Shown one piece after another: positions 20,327-32,000 of a DNA stretch of 64,000 bases (positions are counted from its first letter, which is position 1; every line of letters starts with the position of its first letter). Position numbers and translations under genes: made by a program. The notes beneath the pieces were generated by a model. The model searched no databases. It saw nothing but the letters and a program-made list of their open reading frames with translations, and had not been told where the DNA came from. The DNA is from Craspedostauros australis (lineage: Eukaryota > Bacillariophyta > Bacillariophyceae > Mastogloiales > Achnanthaceae). The DNA lies in the NCBI GenBank assembly GCA_026770025.1, contig JAMXDE010000021.1, forward strand, positions 744,001 through 808,000. Reading direction: 5' to 3'.

Positions 20327-23245
20327 CTACCTCAGACCGCTCATCCACTTCGATACCAACGTGGGAAAGCTGGATGCCACCAACTGGCTGGATGATCTCG
20401 AGTTGGGTACATTCGCATCGGCCAGTCCCTGGGGCAAGGATTCGAGATCATACACAGCCTCGTTCAATGCATCTAACGCAACGCCAACGCATAGATCGGC
20501 GCCGATGTTGCTTGGAATCCCTTGCTTGCTCCCGCACACGATGTCCGGCCGGATTCCTCCACCCACGAAGGTCCCCGTGTCACGGTCGAACTGCGCTCCA
20601 CCCACCTTCGTCACATGCCGCAACGACGGCGTCAGGTACTCGGCAACCGTCAGTCTCAACCCGCCGCCATCCGGCAATGGGAAGGTGTGCTGGATCAAGC
20701 CCTTCCCGTACGTCTTGCTCCCCACCATCGCGACCACTCTGCCGTTATCATGCAACGCAGATGCGAAGACCTCCGCAGCTGACGCCGTGCCTTCGTTAAC
20801 GAGAAGCACGATGTTCTTTTGCGCACGGTATTGCGACAGAATATCCGGCTCCAGGCCTTCGTAGTTCTGGAATCGCCGAATGTTCAACGCGTCCTCGTCG
20901 CTGCAGCCTGCTTCCACTCGGTTTGCGTTGCCGCTGTACATTTGCGAGACGCGGCTGCGAATGCTGCGTTTCATCGTTTGCTCATGCAAGCTGGCGAAAG
21001 AACTTGGCGGCGTCCACGTGATGCCATTCTCCTCGAACATTGCCGGACTCTCCTTGCGAATCTGATCCAGGGTGATCGTCTTGGATTCTGAAGACAACAG
21101 GTATCCTGGATACCGCCGATCGACTGCGAATTCTTCCACATCATGGGGCGTGAAACCACCGCGTGAATTGAGCGTATAGCACAGAATGGAATGGGAGTCA
21201 CGCAGCATGGTGGATGCCAACAGCATGGCCTCTTGGATGACGCCGCCGTAATTGTTGCGCAGATCGATGATGTAGGATTGGGCACCCGCCTCGTCCAACA
21301 CGTTGGTGGCGTCGAGAAATGCTTGCGTGGACGCTTTGGAGAATCGTGTGAGGCGGATGTAACCGATCTTATCGCCGCCGTCTTCCTCTTTCTGCCCCTG
21401 TGCCTGCTGCTGTTGTCGCGGTTGCTGAAATGCAGTTTTCTGTTGCAAATCGTCATCCTGCATGTCCGATTCGCGTATTGGGTCGTTGTAGACCTTGTAT
21501 CTATCAAAGATGGAACCAGATGATGACGTGAGGAGTTCGTAGTGCACGATGGCATCGCCACCTGACACAGCGGCCTTCGACGAGTAGGGTGTAACGGTGG
21601 AGGCAGCCTTCGTCGGTAGTCTCACCCTGGTCTGACGATAGCCCAGCACGAATTCTTGCTGCGAATCCACCATCGAAAATGGCATGTCGGCCATGTTGCT
21701 CTCCACTCGCACGCTTGTGGTTGTTGATGCAGACGCCACATACGTTGGCGCGCTGCTGCGCTGCGACACAAATCGGGATGCGTAGACAGGCTTGGCAATG
21801 GTGATGTCGGCATGGCCCAAGTAATTCTCGGCCGAGTACTTGTCTGCCAGTGTCTTCGCAACTTCGTTGCGTGTGAATCCCAGAAAGTTGTGATTGCCGA
21901 CCGCCACGATGCGATCGCCGACCACGAGACCGGAACGTTCGGCGGTGGATTCGGGCGCGACGGCCGTGATCACAGGCAAGTTGGCGACTCTTGTGGTGGA
22001 GAGCAGTTCTCTGTTCATGCTGCTCGCTTTTGATGCCGTCGCGGCCGATGCTGACGGGGACGATGGCGAGTATGACAATGATGATGACGCTTTCGGTATC
22101 GTAGGAGCCACGGATCTGGCAGTTCGCTCTTTGATGTTGGACAACTTGGGTTCATCCATCGGTATCTGCGAGTGCGATGCGATGATGGAGGGATCGTGCG
22201 CCTTGGGCGCCCGCACGATGGCTCCCAGCCCCAAGAATCCGTCAGCGTCCTGGCTCAGCTCATTGCGTAAATCCTCGCGCGTGAGGTATTTTGAGTAGGG
22301 ATCACCGAGCGATGACACGAGCCACTTCAATCCCTCCACGGCACCTTCCCGACTTTCCATCTCCATGCGCTGTGGCAGACCATCCTGCGACAGGACCTTG
22401 CTGTTCTTGAGCATGGTCGCAAGGTCTTCCTGGTGCGTCGCCACAGATCGGTACTCCCTCCAGCGCGCGTAGAATTCCCTTGGAGCAAAGTAGGCACCGC
22501 CGCTGTTGTCGTAGTACATGGTGTTGATGGTGCCCATGACGTAGTCAAAGAGTGCCTCGTTGGCCATCGTGCGTTGCTCCGGGGTGCTGGTCGGTTCCTG
22601 CAGGATGGACCAGTATCGTTTTCCGGTTGGAATGCTCGCATCCTGACCGTTGGCCACGATGTAGGAATCTGGCAGCGACGTGGATGCAACAAACACCAAC
22701 ATGATGGCCATCAAGGTGGAGGACGCCAGTTTGACGATTTTCGCGATCGCCTTGCGGGCGTTGGCATGAGGCTGGTTGGATTGCTGTTGCGCCTCTCTAT
22801 TGGGCTTGTTGTTGGTTGCGTCATCAATGGAATCGCTGAATCGAGGCGATTCGTCATGTCCTTCGTTTCCGACTTGCATTCGGAGAGGCGATGGACGGCA
22901 AGTTCTGGAGCACGCTTTGGGTTGCTCGACGAGGGGCATTCTGTCGATGCTGGTGCTCGTGCACACATGCGTGCTTGTATGGCTGCTCGCGGATCCCACA
23001 GGGCAGTCGAAGGCGCCATTGCGCAAAGGCTGAACGGTCACAGCACCGGTACGAGTAGACGTGGTGAACGCAGACGCATCTGTGATGGTGCGCGTAAGTA
23101 TCAGCAAGACAGCCAACGTGGCTGCAATTTGAATTGTGCCTGTGGATGCGGCCTTGGCTGAAACCCTCGACATGGGCTTCGTTCCAGTGCTGGCCTGGCC
23201 ACAGGTCCTTGTCCTCGTCCTTGTGCTTGCCATAGTGCTTGCCAT
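20327..23245 (-). CDS. Plastid C-terminal processing peptidase (S41, CtpA-like)
   Basis: Single exon, 972 residues from the ATG at 23245 (context ACACCATGG). A basic leader is followed by a hydrophobic core (IQIAATLAVLLIL) ending DASAF, a plastid presequence; the ATG at 23173 would give a tighter signal peptide. A second hydrophobic segment (LMAIMLVFVAST, about 185-200) could be a lumen-transfer signal or anchor. A PDZ domain (LPVITAVAPESTAERSG, then GDRIVAVGN) lies mid-protein. The S41 core is at the C-terminal part: DLRNNYGG, then NEGTASAAEVFASAL with the nucleophile Ser, and KTYGKGLIQ with the catalytic Lys. CtpA trims the D1 protein of photosystem II in the lumen. At 972 residues it is about twice the usual size because of Ser/Thr/Gln-rich insertions before and after PDZ, so a different substrate is possible. 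Confidence 0.9.
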   Translation of the reverse strand: MASTMASTRTRTRTCGQASTGTKPMSRVSAKAASTGTIQIAATLAVLLILTRTITDASAFTTSTRTGAVTVQPLRNGAFDCPVGSASSHTSTHVCTSTSIDRMPLVEQPKACSRTCRPSPLRMQVGNEGHDESPRFSDSIDDATNNKPNREAQQQSNQPHANARKAIAKIVKLASSTLMAIMLVFVASTSLPDSYIVANGQDASIPTGKRYWSILQEPTSTPEQRTMANEALFDYVMGTINTMYYDNSGGAYFAPREFYARWREYRSVATHQEDLATMLKNSKVLSQDGLPQRMEMESREGAVEGLKWLVSSLGDPYSKYLTREDLRNELSQDADGFLGLGAIVRAPKAHDPSIIASHSQIPMDEPKLSNIKERTARSVAPTIPKASSSLSYSPSSPSASAATASKASSMNRELLSTTRVANLPVITAVAPESTAERSGLVVGDRIVAVGNHNFLGFTRNEVAKTLADKYSAENYLGHADITIAKPVYASRFVSQRSSAPTYVASASTTTSVRVESNMADMPFSMVDSQQEFVLGYRQTRVRLPTKAASTVTPYSSKAAVSGGDAIVHYELLTSSSGSIFDRYKVYNDPIRESDMQDDDLQQKTAFQQPRQQQQAQGQKEEDGGDKIGYIRLTRFSKASTQAFLDATNVLDEAGAQSYIIDLRNNYGGVIQEAMLLASTMLRDSHSILCYTLNSRGGFTPHDVEEFAVDRRYPGYLLSSESKTITLDQIRKESPAMFEENGITWTPPSSFASLHEQTMKRSIRSRVSQMYSGNANRVEAGCSDEDALNIRRFQNYEGLEPDILSQYRAQKNIVLLVNEGTASAAEVFASALHDNGRVVAMVGSKTYGKGLIQHTFPLPDGGGLRLTVAEYLTPSLRHVTKVGGAQFDRDTGTFVGGGIRPDIVCGSKQGIPSNIGADLCVGVALDALNEAVYDLESLPQGLADANVPNSRSSSQLVASSFPTLVSKWMSGLR

Positions 23246-24060
23246 GGTGTCAAATGGAGTGTTTCCGCTGGCGAGACAGATCTGAGATGGCTTGCAGTTG
23301 TTTGGTCGATCAATCAATCAGTCAATCGAACAACGCCTCCGACGATCAAAGAGTCCTCTCGAGTACTCAATTCAACGAATGGCGATCTTGGTTGTCGTCG
23401 TTATGGATGGTCCGATCAATTGCGGAACTGTTTGTAACTATGCGTCTTGCGGCCTTCGTTGGGAGCAGAGTTAATCCTCTTCATGGAGTTACTCCTCAGA
23501 GTAAAATGAACTGAGATGATCTGCCGAGGGTCACGATCAGCTGGAAGCCATTTTAGCAGTCGTCAGGCAGAAAAAGAAGCAGAAGCAGAACATCGCAAAA
23601 CAGAAGAAGTGACTTGTTGTTCTCGCGCGACGTGTGCAATGAGTGACGTCAACAAGCAAAACATCCTTTGACACAATCTGCCCACAAGCATCATCGGCAC
23701 AGAACACGATTCTATCCTGATGAATGTAGGCTGCTCGATGACAACCAAAACGAAGACGCAGGTACTCCGCATCTTCTTGGTAACGAAAATCGCCATTGCA
23801 CACCATGGCTCGCAACATGCTGGTATAATATAATATTAGTAATATAATATTCTAGAATAGAATATAATGCAAGTGAAGAACAAGCAAACTAACAAACCAG
23901 TCGAACAGAGTTGGGTAGAGCCGGCTAGAAAGTCGACAACTTCGCTGCGCTCCATTTCAATGCGTCAGCAAACAAAGACAGGGAATAGGAATTGGTATTC
24001 CTTCATGTTGCTTACGAGTCTTATACAATCAGAGTATAAGACTTGCTTCGGTCATCTGCC
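23246..24060. other. Upstream region of the protease gene with AT-rich tract
   Basis: 815 bp between the protease start and the 3' end of the channel gene, both on the minus strand. An AT-only stretch with TAATATTA/AATATT half-palindromes lies at about 23820-23868 and stands out from the roughly 50 percent GC around it. No gene is supported. Confidence 0.5.
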
Positions 24061-27000
24061 TCAGTTAGCTTCTTCCTCTTCCTCCTCTTCTTCTTCATCA
24101 TCATCGTCACCACCAAGGCCAAGAACGGCGCCAAAGCTGTCGAACAGGGCGCCGGTCGGGATGGCGTAAAGACCGATGCCAACAACGCAAAGGAAGAGAC
24201 ACACTATACGGCCGGGCCATGTGAAGTCCACAACTCCCCATTCGCCACCCAAAAAGACGGCGGTGAGGTACAGACTGTTCGGCATGTTCGTGAACACCTT
24301 CTGGTCGCACATGTCGGGGTAGTACGCGTTGCAGGCGGCGGTGCTGTTGAAGTCGTAGCAGCCTGGCGTGCCCTCCTCCACTGAGAATTGTGGGATGCTG
24401 TCGTCGCATGATCGCCAGTTCGGGTTGTTCTCCTCGAAGATGTAGAACAGAGCCCCGCATCCGACCCAGATGATCAAGGCCATCAGCCCTGTGGCCTTCA
24501 GGATGTTCTTCGACGCGCGGAATACGTTGTCCAGCTTGCTGAACGCGACGATGAAGTCCTCCAGCTGGAGGATTCGGAAGATACGGAAGATGCGGAAAAT
24601 CCTGGCGTTGTCGTCATTGCGGCTCAGACTGCCAGTGTGGATCAGACCTTGCTCCACGAACCACGGTGCTGTGGACAGGAAATCGACGATTCCGAAGAAG
24701 GTGGTGGCATACACTGTGGAGGAATACAGGGCCTCTCTGTTCTTGGGTGCCGAGAACAGCCTGGCGGCGTACTCCATCGCGAACACCACCACGCTGAATG
24801 CTTCGAATGCGTCAAAGACGTTGCCTCGAGCGTTGCCGACCGCCTGGTCCACGGCTGGGATGCTCTCGGCAAGCACGGCACCGACGTTCAGAATGATCAC
24901 GATGAAAATGAAGGTGCGGGAGATCTTCGCCGTGAGCGTCCACCGAGTGACGCCCGCCGCGTCCTCCTTTCCGTTCAAGAATTCATTGACAGCATGCTGC
25001 ATCCTGTCCATCGTTGGTCCGAAACTGGACGGCGGCGGATCGACGCCTTCCAGAGCGCGGTAGGCATGCTCGTACCAATCATCGCCGATCTGGCCTTCGA
25101 TAGGTGCTGCAGGCTGACCTCCTGCGCGCTGCGCTCTCTGAGCCTGCCTTGCCTTCGATTTGCTCTGCACGATCTCGACGAAGCCGGAGGCGATGAGACC
25201 GGACGGAATCGACACGACACCGACGGCCGAAATGACCATGAAGAAGTTGACGAACCGAGCCGGCCAGCTGTACGTGATGATGGGGTAGTCTCCCGTCAGA
25301 TGAATGCCGGTGTACACCATGCTGTCGAAGAAGTTGTGGAAACGATCGGCCATGGTGCACGACTCGTTGCATCCGTAGTCGGGGACTGGGTCGATCTCGT
25401 TGGACCTGTCGCCGTGCTCGAAGACGTACATGAGAGATGCGAAGAGGATCCAAAGCGTCACAGCGGCGTAGAAGGCGACGCTCAGCGCCTTGAACTTGAG
25501 CCGGATGACATCGTCGATGAGGGTGATGCTCGGGATGTACTTGTCGAGCTTGACGAGACGCAGGATACGGAGCATGCGCAAATACTCGTCGTACTCGTTG
25601 AGGAACGACGATGGCATGGCGACTGTGACGTAGTACGGCACGATGGCCAAGAGATCGATGATGGAATAGAAACTGAAGATGAAACGCAGCCTCGATGTCA
25701 TGGAATTGCGTCCCGGCGCGAATTGGGGATCAGCGCCAACTCCGATAAATCGGATGAAGTATTCCAGCGTGAAGATCACAACTGCCGCCAGCTCGACCTC
25801 ATTGAAATCGTTCTCGTGTCCATCGACTGTCTGCCAGACTCCAACGCCGACCGCGATGAAGATGAGGAGGTAGATGCCCTTCTCGAACAGCACGGAGAGC
25901 TGACCGGACAGACCATTGACGAACCGATACGCAGTGCGTTCAATGGTGCTGCCGATCGTGGTTCTTCGACGGTTCATCGCCTGCGCTGCGCGCCGCAGCT
26001 CATCCGCGTTGTCCGCGTTCTCTTCCTCCACCACCTGCTCAAATCCAGCGCCCAAAATACCGATGGGGATGCCGAAAACACCTGTCGCGAAGAGACCCAA
26101 AATTCCGGTGGCAATCTTGCCCCAGATGGAGTACTGGCACAAGGGCGATTCGCCGGCGAGGTTGAGGAGCGTGACCCACATGGCATTTGGGATGGTGTTG
26201 TAGTTCGATGACATCTCACTGTCTGGGTTGTCACGTTCCGTGAAGTAGAGGAACGCACCGAAGAAGACCCAGATGAGCAAGGCCGTGAATCCAGTGACAG
26301 CAAGCACGTCCGAGTTTCTTGACAGAACATCATCGAAGCTCGTGAAGGCATGCGTGTACTTTTCGAAACGGAGGATGCGGAGCAAGCGGAGGGACTTGAC
26401 GAGGTTGCTCCACGTCGAACTGGAGTCGGAGACTGACGAAACGAGCTCCCCGGTGACGAAGACCTCGATCCAGAAGGGCACGAAACTCAGGAGATCCACC
26501 AGCGGCAGAAAGTTCGTCATGTAGGAAACAAGGCCTCCGACGCCCTTGTACTTGGGGTCCTCGGTCGCAGAGTAGACACGCAGCAAATACTCGATGGTGA
26601 AGACGCTGACTGCCAACAGCTCGAATATGTCCGACAGAACGTGAACGTTTGATGGCAGCGACACGAGGGTGTCGAGCATGAATGTCATCGCTGTGCCGAC
26701 GACGAGCACATTGATGAAGTTGTCGAATCCTCCAGAACCTGGCGTGCACATGGCGTGGAGGAAGTTGTAGAGCCTGCCCTTGATGGTGTTCGATGAGGCC
26801 TCGTAACCGGCCGTGACGCCGCCGCGCTCAACAATTGGGGCCTCATCGTCGTTGGCGCGTCGCTTTTCGATTTCCTCTTCGAAGCCGTTGCCGATGATAC
26901 CGGCAGGCAGGGCGAAGAAGGCGACCGCGACAACCGCTGTCAAGGTTCCGACGATCATTCCACCGATGGTGTGCTCATCGACGAGTGGGAATTCGCCGAA

Positions 27001-28136
27001 AAGGTTCAATAGAGTGTAGTAGGACGCCATCGGGATGGACTGGTAGAGATTGTAGCACGGTTCGGGATAGTCGTCCGATGCTGGACAGCCGGCGTTGGCG
27101 CAATCCGCGATGCCCCAGTCATCGATGGTGCACAAGGAGGTGTCGATGTTGTCGGTGTCACCGCAGTAGTCGGGTGCTGCTCCGCAGTAGATCAAGTCGA
27201 GCGAACGGCGCTCCACGATGTACATGAGACTGGAAACTGTCAGCCAGGTTGTCAGTCCGACGAAGAGTGCCGTTCCTAAGATTCCCTTCTGTGCTGCGTA
27301 CACGTCATCCACCACTGCGCAATTGTATTTGCATTGGTGTGCATTCGAAGGTGCGCATGTGTAGAAGTACGGGCAATGTGAACATATGTGAGTGTGGCGC
27401 ACGGAGCAGTGGAATGGGTGCGACGTCGTGAGTGATTTGGACGAGAAGATGAAAAACAGAAGCAGCGCATGTGCGCGATTGCTGACTTACTTGTCAAGGC
27501 TGTGTCGTAGCGTCCCTCGACACGCATCATTCTCAAGAGGCGGAACATTCGAAGGAAGGAGCTGGCGGCCAGGTCCGTGTCCTGAAGCAGGAAGGCATCG
27601 ACGAAGAATGGAAGCGTCGACGCGAGATCCACCATGGAGAAGAAGGTCGGGATGTAGCGCAGTCTGCCGAGTGGACCGGAGAACTTTGGATCCTCAAAGT
27701 CTGCCACCAACAATCGCAGGAGATACTCCACACTGAAGATGGCAACCGTGAAGATCTCCAGGACGGAGGTCGATCCGATGCCCAGGAATTCCAAGCCATT
27801 GTCGCTGTAGTTGCCAAACCAGATGGTGTCGCAGGTGTCATCGCAAATGCCTCCCTCACGAGCAGCCCAGTCGACCGGATTGTATTCTTCAAGGAAGAGA
27901 GACGCCAGGATGAAGGCAAAGACGTTGACGAGGATGAGAAGAACGATGAACTTCTCGTATACCTTGCCGACTGATGTCTTGGCCTCCAGGAAGTTGAACA
28001 GCGCGAGTCTGAAACCTGCTGCCGGTTCAGCCGCTGTTGGTGCTGCTGCTGCGGCTGGTCGAGATTCCTGAGTTGCTGTGCGCCTTTCTGCTTCGGTGAG
28101 CAGCGGCGTCGCCTCCTGTGGTCTGGAAACCGTCAT
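24061..28136 (-). CDS. Four-domain voltage-gated-like cation channel with noncanonical pore
   Basis: Two exons, 28136-27491 and 27314-24061 (donor GTAAGT, acceptor GCGCAG, phase 1), give 1,299 residues. The chain holds four tandem six-helix units, each with an S4-like helix bearing Arg every third residue: FLRMFRLLRMMR (about 195), LRLLRILRFEKY (about 524), LRMLRILRLVKL (about 794) and FRIFRIFRILQL (about 1121). Each S5-P-S6 has the same unusual pore: NLFGEFPL (E323), NLAGESPL (E604), HLTGDYPI (D891) and FLGGEWGV (E1240). S6 helices contain a Pro or Ser-Gly kink and a conserved G-F, as in FGIPIGILGAGF. No K-channel TVGYGD and no Cav-type TxExW motif is present. Unit turrets I and IV are Cys-rich. 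The C terminus is a Glu/Asp run. Topology says plasma or internal membrane cation channel; an E/E/D/E ring suggests Ca or Na, but selectivity is unknown. No plastid presequence. Confidence 0.88.
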
Positions 28137-29073
28137 CCTGTGATGGAACCTCTGCGGTTGCTCCTTTATCTGAGCCTGTGTTTGTGTTTGTGTTTGTGTT
28201 TGTGTCTTGGGAGCGTCGGTCTTGCAGCTCGATGTAGCGAACGTTGTCTTCGATCAGTTGCACGAGTGGCCGCTCCCTGTATCTTGCTCTTCACAACTTT
28301 GATAGCAATCGCAGTCGCAAGTGCAGTCGCAATTGAATGCGAAATCACAAAGTTGTGTTTGTGTGTTGCTGTGATTGTGATTATGGTTACGAAGTTGTCC
28401 AGTGTGCCTGAGTGCGGATCTATCGTTGCTGAAGGATGTGTCTGGAGGGAGATCCAATGGCGCCGTTGCGTTGTGACGCTTTGTCTCTTTGTTTGGAGTG
28501 TTTCTCCCCTTCGTGAGAGACTCGTTTGTGTGATTTGGATACTTCGCGCATCTCCCCAGCGTCAACTCGCATTATTCTTCATCTCTTACAAAAAATCCAT
28601 TTGTTGCTCCTCTCACCAATAAACGCTAAGGATAATGATATCGAAAGAAATGATTCGGGACTGACGGATGATCGAGAACGCGCCAAAAAGATTCTCCTCT
28701 CTTGACACCGTCCCTGCGGAAACGATCTGCGAGAAGTCTTGCGCGAAGCCTCCCTCTCTTGCGTTTCAACGTCTCTTGCACCCAACACTGCGCATCTCGA
28801 GGATCTGTCGAGGCTCAGACACCACGACCGATTCCTCCCGCGTTGTTGGTTCCATTCACTCGATCCACCAATCGGCAGACGTTGGTGGCAACGATGAGAG
28901 TAACAATGAATGACAGATGCTTTACGTTGCGACTACGCTCATGTACGGATGCGCATACGACTACAGCAGGAGGACTTGTGCTCGAGACATTTGCAATTTG
29001 GAGAAGAGCAGACTACTCTCGAGAGTAGAGACTACCCTCCGCTTCCGCTTTCTTTTGCTCCACGCTGCAGCGT
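28137..29073. other. Upstream region of the channel gene
   Basis: 937 bp between the channel start and the 3' end of the SEC14-like gene. It opens with a TGTGTT hexamer microsatellite (28177-28206) only 40 bp upstream of the ATG, followed by a TTGTGTTTG-rich stretch to about 28380. No gene is supported. Confidence 0.5.
28177..28206. repeat. TGTGTT hexamer microsatellite
   Basis: Five units of TGTGTT just upstream of the channel gene start; likely in its 5' UTR (ACAAAC repeat in the mRNA sense). Confidence 0.8.
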
Positions 29074-32000
29074 CTATGAACTTGCGGAAAAGGCGGACGG
29101 ATCAATATCGGCATCGCCACCGACCATCTTCAGCAGAATCTTGCGTGGGACGGCATCTTCCAGCTTGGAGATGTCATTCTTCAAGAAATGGATCTTGTCC
29201 ATGGTGACGGAGCGGAAGAACTTGGAGAGCTTGGATCGCCCGGCAAAAACGGCGTCGTAGTAGCTGTGCTTGCCTCTGCCAGGCACCACGTAGGCAGCTG
29301 CCAAACGCTCAGGGTAGTGCTCCTCCAGAATGCCCAGCAGCCGGGTCACCAGCTCCCTGTTGGTGTGAGAATGCCAGCTTTCCGCCTGCTGGATTCTCGG
29401 ATTGCTCAGGCCAACACTCTTTGGCTTGCTGGCGTCGGCCGTTCCTGCTCCCTCCTGGGAGGACGCAGTGGTGTTGATATCAACCTCGCTCGCATCGCCG
29501 TCACCGTCGCCGTCGTTTTTCGAGCTGTCGCCGCCTGCAGTTTCCGACTTGTCGGCTGTGGCGGATTGCTTGTCGTCCGCCTTGCCTTTCTTGCCCTTCG
29601 GCTTCTTCTTGTCCTTGTACGGCATGCCCATGAACACGATCAGCGTGCACTTGATGTTGGGCTCCGTCATGGCACGTTGCTCGATGGCCCGTTCCAACCG
29701 AAGCAGGACTGATAGGATGACCGCATCAACGTTCTCCCGCCATGGTCCCAGGCACATGTTCCGAAAATAGAACACAAGGTTGCCGTCCTTGTCGAGTCCT
29801 TGCTGGAAGAATTGACCGTTTTGCAGTTCCAAACGGCACCGCCTGGGATCAATGGGAAACGTGGCCTCTCTCCATGCTACTGACTTGACGAGACGCGTGG
29901 CTGCTTCCTTGAGGTTGCATCTGCAAGCGATGAAGTACCGCTTCATATCGTCTCTGCTCAACTTATCCAGAACGGTGCAGCTGGAGGGCAGATTCGATCT
30001 CGGGGATGCCACGCTGACGCCATCGGCAGCGCTGCTACTCTTTGCTATTCGGTCAGGCACGAATCTGACATCTTCCAAAACTTCGGTGAGCTTGTTGGCG
30101 GCGATTTCGAACGGATCAGCGCTGTCCACGTACCGCAATGCATCTTCGAACGATGCGCTCGCCGAATCGTCGTCGCTACCATCCGGCTTTTCCTCAAGCA
30201 CAGGATCCAGACCGCCCTTACCACTTTCGTTCTGCTTCCCAAATCTGGACACCACATCTGATATAGCCTGCGCAAACAACGTCTGCCGTCGTGTTTCTCG
30301 GCCTTCGTTCTGCTTCTCTGATTCGATGGCATAATTACCGTTCACCACAGCGCTAGTGTCGGCGGGTAGGGCGACTTCTGTCATGTTTATGTGGACCACG
30401 CGGGATGTGCACAAGGCCCTCTCGGGAAGCTCGTCGTCTTGCTCACCTTCGATGATCCACGTAAAGTCCATGATGTGCTTCTCCATCGCGCCATTTTCCA
30501 GCTTGTTGAACAAAAGGCGAGTGATAAAGCTCTGGATCACGCCGGTCTGATACACGATTGTCGCACCCACGTAGTTGGTCGGAAGCGATTCATCAGTTTG
30601 CAAGGCACCACCAAAGTGCAGGGTATCGCAAAGGTCCGTGATGTGTATGGCTGGAAACGGATTGCGACTTTGGGTCGCACGGGGCATCCGTGGCGATTCC
30701 CTCCTGTTTTGTGTGAAGCTGAACAAGTACATGAGCAACCGGATGACGAACCATGAAATGAACGATTGTGTGACCGTCCTTCCCAGTTGCATCATCATGT
30801 AGAGTTTGCGATCGCGCACTTTATGCCCTCCCTCGCAGTATCTCCTCATCTGCTCGAGGGCGCGGTTGGGCAGCACGAATATGCACACAGCAAACGGGCA
30901 GATAGGGTAGGGTAAGGTTAAGGTCGAGTCGAGTGCAATAGGGTGGGTGTAGGTGCGAGTGTCATTTGTGTCATGATTGCGTGTGGAAGAGATGAATGGA
31001 TCAGAAGGTTGGGAGTGAGAAAGGAATTGAGTTGTGCATTTTGAAGCGACACCACCTTGCACCATATCAAACCAAACCAAAGAAGAAAGGAGCTGAAATG
31101 GACGCCGCAAATCCATTGGGTGGGAGTATGTACCATACCACATGCGAGTCTAGCGTCTGGCACCAGGCGCGCAACATTGCAAGTAGCTCAAACTCACACA
31201 CGCACACATACAACAGGTTGCATTGACGTACCACATTATCAAAGCTTGTGTCCACGCCTTGCGGTAACGACCTTGCATATACGTCGATGAAAGAGCAGTG
31301 CCGAACCGACGAGATGTGCTTCGTCACCCAGAAGTGAACGTCCGGATTGCTGGCGATCAGCGCGCGCAGAGAGGGGATGGCCTCCACAGGATCACGGCAG
31401 CGGTGCAGCCCATGGCATGGGGCCATGTCCTCCGGAAGCATGAAACAATGCGTTCCCACCAGCGTGTACGCCTGAATGGGACTGGAGACGCACTCGGCGT
31501 GCATGTGCTCCGACAAGAATATTCCACCGCCATTCCTTTCATCATGAAGGCACTTGTTACCTGGCCTTACGAGGCAACGGACGTCGCGGGAGACGGTCGC
31601 TTCGTAGTACTCATTTTCGGCATGGATATCGTGCTTACTGTTCTCCGCGTTATCATCGTACGCCAACCGCTTCTTCAGCAACTGACGCCCAACGCCTGCG
31701 GACGCGGGAAGGTTCCACCCTCTGTTGGCGATGCACCTTGCTTTGTGGTAGGCGTTGACCAGCACCGCGGCACGGGCGACCTTTCGACGCCATCTCAGCA
31801 GCTGCTCCATCCGTTCCTTGTGCGCCTCGCTGTCTGGTAGAGCGGTCTCTGGGAGATTCGGCACGAACAAACGGAAGAAATCAATTGGACCCAGCAGCAG
31901 CCGCCTGCCTTTGTAGGGTTCTGTAAGGAGGTCATCCGACGTCGCTTTGGGGATTGCCATCGCGACCTTGTTGGCGGGAAGGGCGGCAGCTGCCAGCGGC

